From Flavobacterium pokkalii (lineage in GTDB: Bacteria; Bacteroidota; Bacteroidia; Flavobacteriales; Flavobacteriaceae): 64,000 nucleotides of DNA. A program made the position numbers and the translations under genes. The notes beneath the pieces were generated by a model that was not told the DNA's origin, made no database searches, and saw only the letters and a program-made list of their open reading frames with translations. The stretch lies in assembly GCF_014596575.1 (NCBI RefSeq), contig NZ_NASZ01000013.1, forward strand, positions 41,523-105,522. Reading direction: 5' to 3'. Positions 56,350 through 64,000 of the stretch are shown here, one piece after another; the stretch's first letter is position 1; every line of letters begins with the position of its first letter.

Positions 56350-58365
56350 ATGAATAAATTAAAAACATTTTTGTTGTTAGCAATCTTGTGCAATCTGACA
56401 TTGTTAGCACAACAAAAAGAGGGAGATAATGAGGTTTTTCAAATAATAAATCCTGATTATAAGCTGAGTCCTTATACCGGAATGACGAAACAGCATTGGA
56501 AAGATGCGGCCATGTATTTGCTCGAAGGTGGTTTTAGTTATGTGCATTCGTTAGACGATCCGATGCAATTTCCTAAACAGGAAGGAAAAAGTTATCCGGT
56601 AAATGAAAGTCAGGTTCCAACAGAGAAATTAGAAGGGCTTTGCAGAACCTTGTTTGTGGCTTCGCCTTTGTTAAAAGAGAACCCTGATTTGGTCATCCAT
56701 AATATAAAAGTAGCTGATTATTACAGACATCAAATAACAAAATTAACAGACCCCGAAAGTGCTTCTTATATTGAACCGCGCTCTAAAAATGGAGGGCCTA
56801 GTCAAAAATTAGTCGAATTTGGGGCATTGGCAGTTTCAATGCTCACCAATCCGGAAGTTTTATGGAATCCGCTGCCGCAGGATGAAAAAGATAAATTGGC
56901 TAAAACGATGTTGAGTTTTGGAGATGGTCCTACTGTGGATTCCAACTGGAAATTCTTTAACATTTTTGTGCTTAGTTTTTTCAAAGAGCAGGGCTATGCT
57001 GTGAATGAGAAATTACTTGTAGAATATTTACAAAAATCCCTGAAAGCTTACAGAGGAAATGGGTGGTACAATGATAGTCCGGCCTACGATTATTACAGTA
57101 TGTGGGCTTTTCAGATGTATGGGATGATTTGGTCGGAATATTTTGGGAATAAGCATTATCCGGAGATTGCTGCTCAGTTTGAACAAAATTTCAGTGATTT
57201 AAAGTCCAATTATCCTAATCTTTTCAGCAAAAACGGCGAAATGATTATGTGGGGCAGAAGTATCAGTTACAGGACCGGTGCGATTATTCCTTTTCCATTG
57301 ATGGGATTTCAAAATGACGGAAATACTAACTATGGTTGGATGCGCAGAATTTCTTCCGGAGTGATTAAGCAATTTTTTACCCACCCCGATTTTATGAAAG
57401 ACAACGTTCCTACTTTAGGTTTTTATGGGGCTTTCGAACCCGCAGTTCAAATTTATAGTTGTCGGGGAAGTGTATATTGGATGGGAAAAGCTTTTTTAGG
57501 TTTGTTGGTTCCGGATAACAATCCTTTTTGGACGGCTAAAGAAAATAATGGGGATTGGGATGATAAGTTCCAAAAAAACAAAGTGTATAATAAATATCAG
57601 GGAGATTCCAATATTTTAATTACCGATTATCCCAATATAGGCGCTTCGGAAGTGAGAGCCTGGTGCCATGAAAAGGTGAAAAACGACTGGCAAAAATTCC
57701 GTTCTACCGAAAATTATAATCGTTTGTCATATAGCAGTGCTTTTCCCTGGCAGGCAGATGGTGTCAATGGAGAAGTGGCGATGAATTATGTTATTAAAAA
57801 CAAAGAAAATAATTGGGAAGTCTTTAGATTATACACTTTTAAAAAGTTTGAAAACGAAATCTATTACCGCGATGTAGTTTTAGAAACAGATGAAAATATC
57901 AAATTTAATCTGGCCGATATTCCTTTGGCAAGCGGTATTTTGAGAGTGGATCAGAATAATTCGGATAAGGCTGTTAGTATGCGTTTGGGGCATTATGCTT
58001 TGCCTAAATTGGATAAGGAAATTCGGGTTGAGAAGAGAAAAATAAAAGATTACGATGTAACTATTATCGATAATGGTAAATACCAATTGGCGATGATTCC
58101 TCTTCTGGGATGGGAAAACGCCGAAGTGATTAAAGCGCAAGGTTTGCATCCGGAAAGCAATGAAAGTTCTGTAATTAATCTTGTTACAAATGCTGCTTCT
58201 AAAGATAAAGGATTGAATATTTATGCGACTTTAATGCTTTGGAAGAAATCTGGTGAAAAATGGAGCAAGAAAGAATTGCTTCCGGTGAAAAGAATTGAAA
58301 CTAATCATTCCGGAGTGGTTATTAAGTTTACTGATGGGACAACTAAGTTGGTGAACTTTAACTAA
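56350..58365 (+). CDS. DUF2264 family protein, long form (GH154-like), secreted
   Basis: The 671-residue protein has a signal peptide (ending TLLAQQ). The N-terminal 390 residues match the DUF2264 pattern: SNWKFFNIFVLSF, GNGWYNDSPAYDYYSMWAF, IMWGRSISYRTGAI and CRGSVYWMGKAFLGLL. These correspond in order to segments of the 412-residue paralogue at 26101. The extra 280 residues form a beta-rich C-terminal domain, probably a sandwich. The (alpha/alpha)6 barrel plus C-terminal beta-domain layout recalls uronic-acid-active hydrolases. A beta-glucuronidase-like role on galactan side chains fits the locus but is not shown. It follows the GH2 gene by 29 bp. Confidence 0.82.
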   Translation: MNKLKTFLLLAILCNLTLLAQQKEGDNEVFQIINPDYKLSPYTGMTKQHWKDAAMYLLEGGFSYVHSLDDPMQFPKQEGKSYPVNESQVPTEKLEGLCRTLFVASPLLKENPDLVIHNIKVADYYRHQITKLTDPESASYIEPRSKNGGPSQKLVEFGALAVSMLTNPEVLWNPLPQDEKDKLAKTMLSFGDGPTVDSNWKFFNIFVLSFFKEQGYAVNEKLLVEYLQKSLKAYRGNGWYNDSPAYDYYSMWAFQMYGMIWSEYFGNKHYPEIAAQFEQNFSDLKSNYPNLFSKNGEMIMWGRSISYRTGAIIPFPLMGFQNDGNTNYGWMRRISSGVIKQFFTHPDFMKDNVPTLGFYGAFEPAVQIYSCRGSVYWMGKAFLGLLVPDNNPFWTAKENNGDWDDKFQKNKVYNKYQGDSNILITDYPNIGASEVRAWCHEKVKNDWQKFRSTENYNRLSYSSAFPWQADGVNGEVAMNYVIKNKENNWEVFRLYTFKKFENEIYYRDVVLETDENIKFNLADIPLASGILRVDQNNSDKAVSMRLGHYALPKLDKEIRVEKRKIKDYDVTIIDNGKYQLAMIPLLGWENAEVIKAQGLHPESNESSVINLVTNAASKDKGLNIYATLMLWKKSGEKWSKKELLPVKRIETNHSGVVIKFTDGTTKLVNFN

Positions 58366-58380
58366 AAGTTAATTTTTTAT

Positions 58381-58445
58381 CTAGTGGCTAATTTTAAAAA
58401 CTGGTAGGTAGTGGTATAGTTTAATGCGGTTTATTTCTATTTTTG
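58381..58445 (+). promoter_or_regulatory. Regulated promoter F of the gal operon
   Basis: CTAGTGG (58381-58387) and CTGGTAG (58401-58407) form a direct repeat with a 20-bp period. The second box lies 37 bp before the -7 element TATTTTTG (58438-58445), the same distance as in promoter E. The leader to galM is about 30 nt. Confidence 0.65.
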
Positions 58446-58480
58446 CGTTCTCAACCAATAAAAATAAATAAACCATATTT

Positions 58481-59479
58481 ATGTCTATATCTGAAAATAA
58501 TTCTTCTGAATTTTACGAATTAACTAATGCAAAAGGAGCAGTAGCTAAAGTAATTCCTTTTGGAGCTACATTGACTTCCTTAAAAGTACCGACCAAAAAT
58601 AATCAATTAATCGATGTAGTTTTAGGATTTGATACGGTGGAAGGCTACGAAAAATCTTTTCAATTAGAGGGTAAACCTTATTTGGGAGCTACTGTAGGGC
58701 GTTATGCAGGCAGAATTAGTGAAGGAAAATTTGAATTAAACGGGAAAACCTATCAATTAGCTATCAATAACGGTGTTAATTCGCTGCACGGCGGAATTGA
58801 CAACTTTAGTCAAAAAATCTGGAATGTAGATGCCGTAAATACAGGAGAAAATCCATCCATTACATTGAGTTATGTGAGTGCGGCTAATGAGGAAAATTAT
58901 CCGGGCGAACTTTCGGTAAGTTTGACTTATACTTTATCTGAGGAAAACGAATTGATTTTGGAATACAAAGCAACAACTACCGAAGATACGGTTATCAACT
59001 TAACGCATCATAGTTATTTTAATTTGGACGGACATCAATCAGATGTTTCGAATCAGGATTTGGTTGTACAAGCTCAAAAAGTGGTAGAAACCAGAGAAGA
59101 TTGTATTCCAACTGGGAATATTCTGGAGGTGGCTAATACGGTTTTTGATTACCGAACAGCTAAAAAATGTCCTCAAAATATCGATAACACTTTTGTAGTT
59201 GAAAACAATGACGAAGTGAAAGCCACGCTGTTTAGTCCAAAAACGAATTTAAAAATGGACGTTTATACCGATCAGCCGGGAGTTCATATTTATGTGGGCG
59301 GAAATTGCGGTCCTGATTTAAAAGGAAAAGAAAATGCAAGTTACCACGCTTTAAGCGGAATTTGTTTTGAAACTCAAAATTTCCCTGACGCTCCAAATCA
59401 TGCTAATTTTCCAAATGCTGTTTTGAAAAAAGGAGATGTTTACACTCAAAAAACTACTTATAAATTTGAAGCTCTGTAA
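58481..59479 (+). CDS. galM: Aldose 1-epimerase (galactose mutarotase)
   Basis: The 332-residue protein interconverts beta- and alpha-galactose, the form used by GalK. Signatures include GATVGRYAGRI, NGVNSLHGG with a catalytic-pocket His, LTHHSYFNLDGH with the second His, and the C-terminal CFETQNFPDAPNH with the catalytic Glu. No convincing signal peptide is present (it starts MSISENNSSEFYELTNAKG), so it is cytoplasmic. It is the first gene of the Leloir operon behind promoter F. Flavobacterial PULs that release galactose often end in this set. Confidence 0.95.
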   Translation: MSISENNSSEFYELTNAKGAVAKVIPFGATLTSLKVPTKNNQLIDVVLGFDTVEGYEKSFQLEGKPYLGATVGRYAGRISEGKFELNGKTYQLAINNGVNSLHGGIDNFSQKIWNVDAVNTGENPSITLSYVSAANEENYPGELSVSLTYTLSEENELILEYKATTTEDTVINLTHHSYFNLDGHQSDVSNQDLVVQAQKVVETREDCIPTGNILEVANTVFDYRTAKKCPQNIDNTFVVENNDEVKATLFSPKTNLKMDVYTDQPGVHIYVGGNCGPDLKGKENASYHALSGICFETQNFPDAPNHANFPNAVLKKGDVYTQKTTYKFEAL

Positions 59480-59525
59480 TGAGTTTTTATCAAAATAATA
59501 GTAACACTATACCAATTTTTAACTA

Positions 59526-60692
59526 ATGAATGATATTTTAATTAACAAAACGGCGGCTTCTTTTAAAGAAATCTTTGGTAATGAGCCAGATAAAATAGTG
59601 CTTTCTCCGGGAAGGATTAATATTATTGGAGAACATATTGATTATAATGACGGTTATGTTTTGCCCGCGGCTATCGATAAGATTATTTGCTTTGCTTTTG
59701 CAAAAAACAATAGCAATACTTCTAGAGTAGTAGCTTTAGACCTGAATGATGAGTTCGAAATTGATGTTACGGCTGAGGTAAGTTTAGACAAAAACGAATG
59801 GACAAACTACATCAGAGGAATTATCAACCAGTTAAAAATAAACGGATTCCAGTTTGAAGGCGTAAACTGTGTTTTCAGCAGTAATATTCCTGTTGGTTCC
59901 GGATTGTCTTCATCGGCGGCTTTAGAATGTGGTTTCTTATTCGGGATGAACGATTTGTTTAATTTGAATATCAAACCTATCGATATTGCTTTGTTAGGGC
60001 AAAAATCAGAACATTGGGTGGGAATTAAATGCGGAATTATGGATCAGTTTTCCAGCGTTATGGGACAGGAAGACAAAGTGATCAAGATTGATTGCCGTAC
60101 TTTAGAATATACTTATCACGATGCTAATTTTGCTGATTATTCGTTGATTTTGTTTGATTCGAATGTGAAACATTCGCTAATGACTTCGGCTTATAATGAA
60201 AGAAGACAACAATGTGAAGAAGGAATTGCTATTGTAAAAGCGAATTTTCCGGAGATCAAAAGTTTCAGAGATTGTACAGAGCAAACTATTATTGACTTGA
60301 AAGATAAAATGAGTCATGATGTTTTCAGACGTTCTCTTTTTGTGGTAAAAGAAATCAACCGTGTGATTCAGGCTTGTGAAGCTTTGGATAATGGAAATAT
60401 TGAATTCTTAGGCGAATTGATGTTTGCTACACACGACGGTTTATCTAAAGATTACGAAGTAAGCTGCGAAGAGCTTGATTTGTTAGTGGATTTAGCTAAA
60501 GAAGAAGCTGCAGTTATTGGTTCCCGATTAATGGGAGGTGGTTTCGGAGGTTGTGCCATCAACTTAGTTAAAAAAGGACACGAACAGGAAATTAAAGATA
60601 AATTCTCAAAATTATATACCGAAGCTTTCGGAATCGAATTGAAAATTTATGACGTGAAAGTAAGTAACGGAACATCACTATACACTAAATAA
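59526..60692 (+). CDS. galK: Galactokinase
   Basis: The 388-residue GHMP kinase phosphorylates alpha-galactose with ATP to galactose 1-phosphate. Motif 1 is SPGRINIIGEHIDYNDGYVLPAA (substrate-binding Glu and Asp), motif 2 is PVGSGLSSSAALE (ATP loop), and motif 3 is MGGGFGGCAI near the C-terminus. It starts 46 bp after galM and its stop codon overlaps the galT start by one base, indicating translational coupling. Confidence 0.97.
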   Translation: MNDILINKTAASFKEIFGNEPDKIVLSPGRINIIGEHIDYNDGYVLPAAIDKIICFAFAKNNSNTSRVVALDLNDEFEIDVTAEVSLDKNEWTNYIRGIINQLKINGFQFEGVNCVFSSNIPVGSGLSSSAALECGFLFGMNDLFNLNIKPIDIALLGQKSEHWVGIKCGIMDQFSSVMGQEDKVIKIDCRTLEYTYHDANFADYSLILFDSNVKHSLMTSAYNERRQQCEEGIAIVKANFPEIKSFRDCTEQTIIDLKDKMSHDVFRRSLFVVKEINRVIQACEALDNGNIEFLGELMFATHDGLSKDYEVSCEELDLLVDLAKEEAAVIGSRLMGGGFGGCAINLVKKGHEQEIKDKFSKLYTEAFGIELKIYDVKVSNGTSLYTK

Positions 60693-61747
60693 TGACTATG
60701 AGACAGTTTGATATTAATGAAGATCCGCATAGAAGATATAACCCTTTAATAAACGAATGGGTTTTAGTTTCACCACACAGAGCTAAAAGACCTTGGCAAG
60801 GACAAAAAGAAGCTATAAATACGGTAGCATTACCTGAGTATGATCCGGAATGTTATTTATGTGCCGGAAATGTTCGCGCTAATGGCGAAGTAAATCCGCC
60901 TTACGAAAGTAGTTTTGTTTTCGAAAATGACTTTGCGGCTTTAAAACAGGAAGCGATTGCTTTTGACGGAAATGCCGAAGGTAGTTTCTTTAAAGCACAA
61001 CCGGAAAGAGGAATTTCAAGAGTAGTTTGCTTTTCGCCAAGACACGATTTGACTTTGCCTGAAATGGAAGTAGATGGTATTGTAAATATTATTAAAACTT
61101 GGCAAAGAGAATATACTGATTTGGGTAACATTGATTATATCAATCACGTACAGATTTTTGAAAATAAAGGAAGCGTAATGGGATGTAGCAATCCGCATCC
61201 ACACGGACAAATCTGGGCGCAGTCTTCGTTGCCAACACAGGTTCAAAAAACACAGAATAGTTTAAAAGCTTATTTTGATAAAAATGGAACGAATTTGTTG
61301 CAGGATTATCTAAACGAAGAATTAAAAGTAAAAGAGCGTGTGGTAGTTGAGAATGATCATTTTGCTGCGATTGTTCCTTTTTGGGCTATCTGGCCTTTTG
61401 AAACCATGATTATCAGTAAACGTCATATTACTAAAATCACTGATTTTACAGAGGATGAGGTAGCTGCTTTTGCCGAAGTTTTGAAAAAACTAACAACAAA
61501 GTATGATAATCTTTTCGAAACTTCATTCCCGTATTCATCAGGAATTCATCAGGCACCAACAGACGGTGAGGAGCATCCGGAATGGCAATTCCACATGCAT
61601 TTCTATCCACCATTGTTGCGTTCGGCTTCAGTGAAAAAATTCATGGTAGGTTATGAAATGATGGGAGAATCGCAAAGAGATATTACTCCGGAGAAAAGTG
61701 CTGAAATGTTGCGAAATTTATCTGAGGTGCATTACAAACAAAAATAG
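60692..61747 (+). CDS. galT: Galactose-1-phosphate uridylyltransferase
   Basis: The 351-residue protein exchanges galactose 1-phosphate with UDP-glucose. CYLCAGN carries a CxxC zinc-binding pair, and the active-site HPH triad is in GCSNPHPHGQIW with nucleophilic H171. Downstream, SGIHQAPTDG and FHMHFYPPLLRS are also family hallmarks. The start overlaps the galK stop (TAATG); an ATG six bases later (MRQFDINEDPHRRYNPL) is an equally good start by family alignment. Confidence 0.97.
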   Translation: MTMRQFDINEDPHRRYNPLINEWVLVSPHRAKRPWQGQKEAINTVALPEYDPECYLCAGNVRANGEVNPPYESSFVFENDFAALKQEAIAFDGNAEGSFFKAQPERGISRVVCFSPRHDLTLPEMEVDGIVNIIKTWQREYTDLGNIDYINHVQIFENKGSVMGCSNPHPHGQIWAQSSLPTQVQKTQNSLKAYFDKNGTNLLQDYLNEELKVKERVVVENDHFAAIVPFWAIWPFETMIISKRHITKITDFTEDEVAAFAEVLKKLTTKYDNLFETSFPYSSGIHQAPTDGEEHPEWQFHMHFYPPLLRSASVKKFMVGYEMMGESQRDITPEKSAEMLRNLSEVHYKQK

Positions 61748-61779
61748 TTTCGAGGCTATTTATTAAAATAAAAAAAATT

Positions 61780-62793
61780 ATGAAAATACTAGTTACGGGA
61801 GGTTTAGGTTTCATAGGTTCACATACGGTAGTCGAATTGCAAAATGAAGGTTTTGAGGTGGTTGTGATTGATAATTTATCCAATTCATCTGAAGATGTTT
61901 TAAAAGGAATTGAGGCGATTACAGGGAAAAAACCACTTTTTGAAAAACTGGATTTAAGAGAAAAAGCAGCAGTTCAGGATTTTTTCAAAAAACATGCTGA
62001 TGTAAATGGAGTAATTCATTTTGCAGCTTCTAAGGCTGTTGGCGAAAGCGTAGGGAATCCATTGTTGTATTACGAAAACAACATCAATGCCCTTGTGTAT
62101 ATTTTGCAGGAATTGGAGAAAAAGGAAAATGCTAATTTTATTTTCAGCTCTTCCTGTACAGTCTATGGTCAGGCCAAAACAATGCCTATCAATGAAGGTT
62201 CAGAAGTGCAGCCAGCGATGTCTCCTTATGGAAATACCAAACAAATTGGCGAAGAAATCATTACCGATGTGGCTAAAGTAAGTGGAATCAATGCTATTTT
62301 ATTGCGTTATTTTAACCCAATTGGGGCACATCCTTCTGCTGAAATTGGCGAATTGCCTTTAGGAATTCCACAAAATTTAGTGCCATTCATTACCCAAACA
62401 GGAATTGGATTGCGTAAAGAATTATTAGTTTACGGCAATGATTACCCAACTCCGGATGGAACTTGTATTCGTGATTATATTCATGTAGTTGATTTGGCTA
62501 AGGCGCACGTTGTGGCTTTGCAACGTTTATTGAATAAAAAGAATCAGGACAAAGTAGAAACTTTTAACCTTGGAACAGGTGTAGGAAGTTCTGTTTTAGA
62601 AGTAATCAACGCTTTCGAAAAAGTAAGCGGTCAAAAACTGGCTTACCGAATTGTTGACAGAAGAGAAGGTGATGTGACTTTGGCGTATGCCGATACCACA
62701 AAAGCCAATGACGTATTGGGCTGGAAGACTCAGTCTACTTTAGAACAAGCCATGGAAAGTGCCTGGAAATGGGAACAAAAAATTAGAAGCTAA
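61780..62793 (+). CDS. galE: UDP-glucose 4-epimerase
   Basis: The 337-residue short-chain dehydrogenase-type enzyme interconverts UDP-galactose and UDP-glucose with bound NAD. The Rossmann motif GGLGFIGSHT is at residues 7-16, and the catalytic YxxxK is Y150 and K154 in SPYGNTK, with Ser/Thr in SSSCTVYG. GTCIRDYIHVVDLA and VETFNLGTG are also typical. It starts 32 bp after galT and is followed by the transporter gene 49 bp later, so all five genes are probably one operon. Confidence 0.97.
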   Translation: MKILVTGGLGFIGSHTVVELQNEGFEVVVIDNLSNSSEDVLKGIEAITGKKPLFEKLDLREKAAVQDFFKKHADVNGVIHFAASKAVGESVGNPLLYYENNINALVYILQELEKKENANFIFSSSCTVYGQAKTMPINEGSEVQPAMSPYGNTKQIGEEIITDVAKVSGINAILLRYFNPIGAHPSAEIGELPLGIPQNLVPFITQTGIGLRKELLVYGNDYPTPDGTCIRDYIHVVDLAKAHVVALQRLLNKKNQDKVETFNLGTGVGSSVLEVINAFEKVSGQKLAYRIVDRREGDVTLAYADTTKANDVLGWKTQSTLEQAMESAWKWEQKIRS

Positions 62794-62842
62794 AATAGCT
62801 TTGAATAAGTAATAACCTATTAATAATTTTAAATAATAATTT

Positions 62843-64000
62843 ATGAGCTCAAGTCTCGAATTTGCAGATTATGCAGTATTTATAATCTACTTTTTAATAG
62901 TATCCATCTACGGATACATCATTTACCGCAAGCGTGAACAAAACGAACACGATGCTAAGGCGTATTTCTTAGCCGAAGGAACATTGACCTGGTGGGCTAT
63001 TGGTGCTTCACTTATTGCTTCTAACATTTCTGCCGAGCAGTTTATCGGGATGAGTGGGGAAGGATTCTTCTTAGGTATTGCAGTTGCTGCTTACGAATGG
63101 GTTGCCGCTATCGCCCTAATTATTATTGCGATTTGGTTTATTCCTGTTTATTTGAAAAACAAAATTTACACCATGCCACAATTCTTAACCACTCGTTACA
63201 ACGAAACGACGGCTTTGATTATGGCAGTTTTCTGGTTGTTCTTGTATGTTTTTGTAAACTTAACGTCTATTTTATACTTAGGAGCCGTTGCTATTAACGG
63301 ATTAGCAGGAGGAGATTATCTTCATTTGATTATGTTAGGATTGGCTGTTTTTGCTTTGATTATCTCTTTGGGAGGTATGAAAGTGGTAGCTTATACCGAC
63401 GTTATTCAGGTTGCCGTATTGATTATTGGAGGTTTAGTAACTTCTTATATTGCTTTGACTACTGTGGGAGAATATTTTGGTGTTGGAAAAGATGCCATTG
63501 CCGGATTCAATGTTTTGATGCAGGAAGCTCCGGAGCATTTCAAAATGATTATTCCACGTCCAACAGCGACTTCTACGCAATTAGAAATTGACAAATATTT
63601 GACATTCCCTGGAGTTCTTTCTTATTTGGCAGGTATTTGGATTATCAATCTGAACTATTGGGGATGTAACCAATACATCACACAAAGAGCTTTGGGAGCT
63701 GATTTACAAACAGCCCGTACAGGAATTTTATTCGCTGGTTTATTGAAATTATTAATGCCTGTAATTGTAATGTTACCTGGTATTGCGGCTTATGTGTTGT
63801 ACCAAGGAGGTCATTTACCACAATTAGTAGGTGGAAAAGACGGAGCTTACTCAGCGATGTTAACATTCTTGCCAACAGGTTTAAAGGGACTTTCGGTTGC
63901 AGCTTTAACAGCAGCTATCGTGGCTTCTTTAGCTGGAAAAGTAAACAGTATTTCTACAATTTATACTTTAGATGTTCATAAAAAATACATTCAAAAAGGG
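62843..64000 (+). CDS. Sodium/galactose (SSS family) symporter, vSGLT-like, 3' end outside the window
   Basis: The frame is open from ATG 62843 to the window edge (386 codons). Several hydrophobic helices are evident. SLIASNISAEQFIGMSGEGF and YEWVAA closely resemble the Vibrio sodium/galactose transporter vSGLT, including the N-SAEQ segment of helix 1 that contributes to sugar binding. Further family segments are YTDVIQV and LNYWGCNQYITQRAL. It should import galactose (or glucose) from the periplasm into the cytoplasm using the sodium gradient. Position after galM-K-T-E supports galactose as the substrate. Confidence 0.93.
   Translation, partial: MSSSLEFADYAVFIIYFLIVSIYGYIIYRKREQNEHDAKAYFLAEGTLTWWAIGASLIASNISAEQFIGMSGEGFFLGIAVAAYEWVAAIALIIIAIWFIPVYLKNKIYTMPQFLTTRYNETTALIMAVFWLFLYVFVNLTSILYLGAVAINGLAGGDYLHLIMLGLAVFALIISLGGMKVVAYTDVIQVAVLIIGGLVTSYIALTTVGEYFGVGKDAIAGFNVLMQEAPEHFKMIIPRPTATSTQLEIDKYLTFPGVLSYLAGIWIINLNYWGCNQYITQRALGADLQTARTGILFAGLLKLLMPVIVMLPGIAAYVLYQGGHLPQLVGGKDGAYSAMLTFLPTGLKGLSVAALTAAIVASLAGKVNSISTIYTLDVHKKYIQKG

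Overview
The window looks like a chromosomal segment of a Flavobacterium-like Bacteroidota bacterium. It is A+T-rich, has promoters of the TAnnTTTG type, contains SusC/SusD pairs and a hybrid two-component system, and encodes large secreted proteins with type IX secretion (T9SS) C-terminal sorting domains. Only the PUL described below is clearly accessory; the first 18 kb is mostly housekeeping genes plus secreted adhesins.

Region 1 (1-18.4 kb). The 3' end of a beta-ketoacyl-ACP synthase is followed by recX (minus strand), two paralogous giant T9SS surface proteins, bioB, two tandem paralogous 145-residue membrane proteins, ribF, a T9SS metzincin protease, pth, rplY, prs and a tRNA-Leu(CAA). 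Most transcription units end in clear intrinsic terminators, several of them bidirectional.

Region 2 (18.5-58.4 kb) is a polysaccharide utilization locus (PUL). In order it holds a GH2 beta-galactosidase, a hybrid two-component regulator (HTCS), a DUF2264 (GH154-like) protein, a GH105 hydrolase, an S41 peptidase, a 3' remnant of a second GH105 gene, susC1/susD1, a giant T9SS protein with a GH128-like domain, susC2/susD2, two surface glycan-binding lipoproteins, a GH16 enzyme, a GH43 subfamily 24-like enzyme, a secreted metzincin, a second GH2 and a second DUF2264 protein. GH43_24 (exo-beta-1,3-galactanase family), GH16, two GH2, GH154-like and GH105 enzymes next to galactose genes point to a beta-1,3-galactan with uronic acid decoration, most likely type II arabinogalactan or arabinogalactan protein. 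This substrate is inferred, not proven.

Region 3 (58.4-64 kb) is the Leloir operon galM-galK-galT-galE followed by a vSGLT-like sodium/galactose symporter that runs off the window. It takes the galactose released in the periplasm into central metabolism.

Two sets of upstream sites tie the locus together. Four promoters (GH2, susC1, susC2, GH16) share two ACCCC(C) boxes 22-24 bp apart, placed 22-23 bp before a TA(G/A)ATTTGTAAT element. This is the likely operator of the locus HTCS. Two other promoters (second GH2 and galM) share a different direct repeat, C(T/C)(G/A)GT(G/A)G, with about 21-bp spacing and exactly 37 bp upstream of their -7 element, suggesting a second regulator that links the second GH2 to galactose catabolism. 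The least expected parts are the GH128-like giant inside a galactan locus, the metzincin inside the enzyme operon, and the S41 peptidase gene flanked by a duplicated GH105 3' end.
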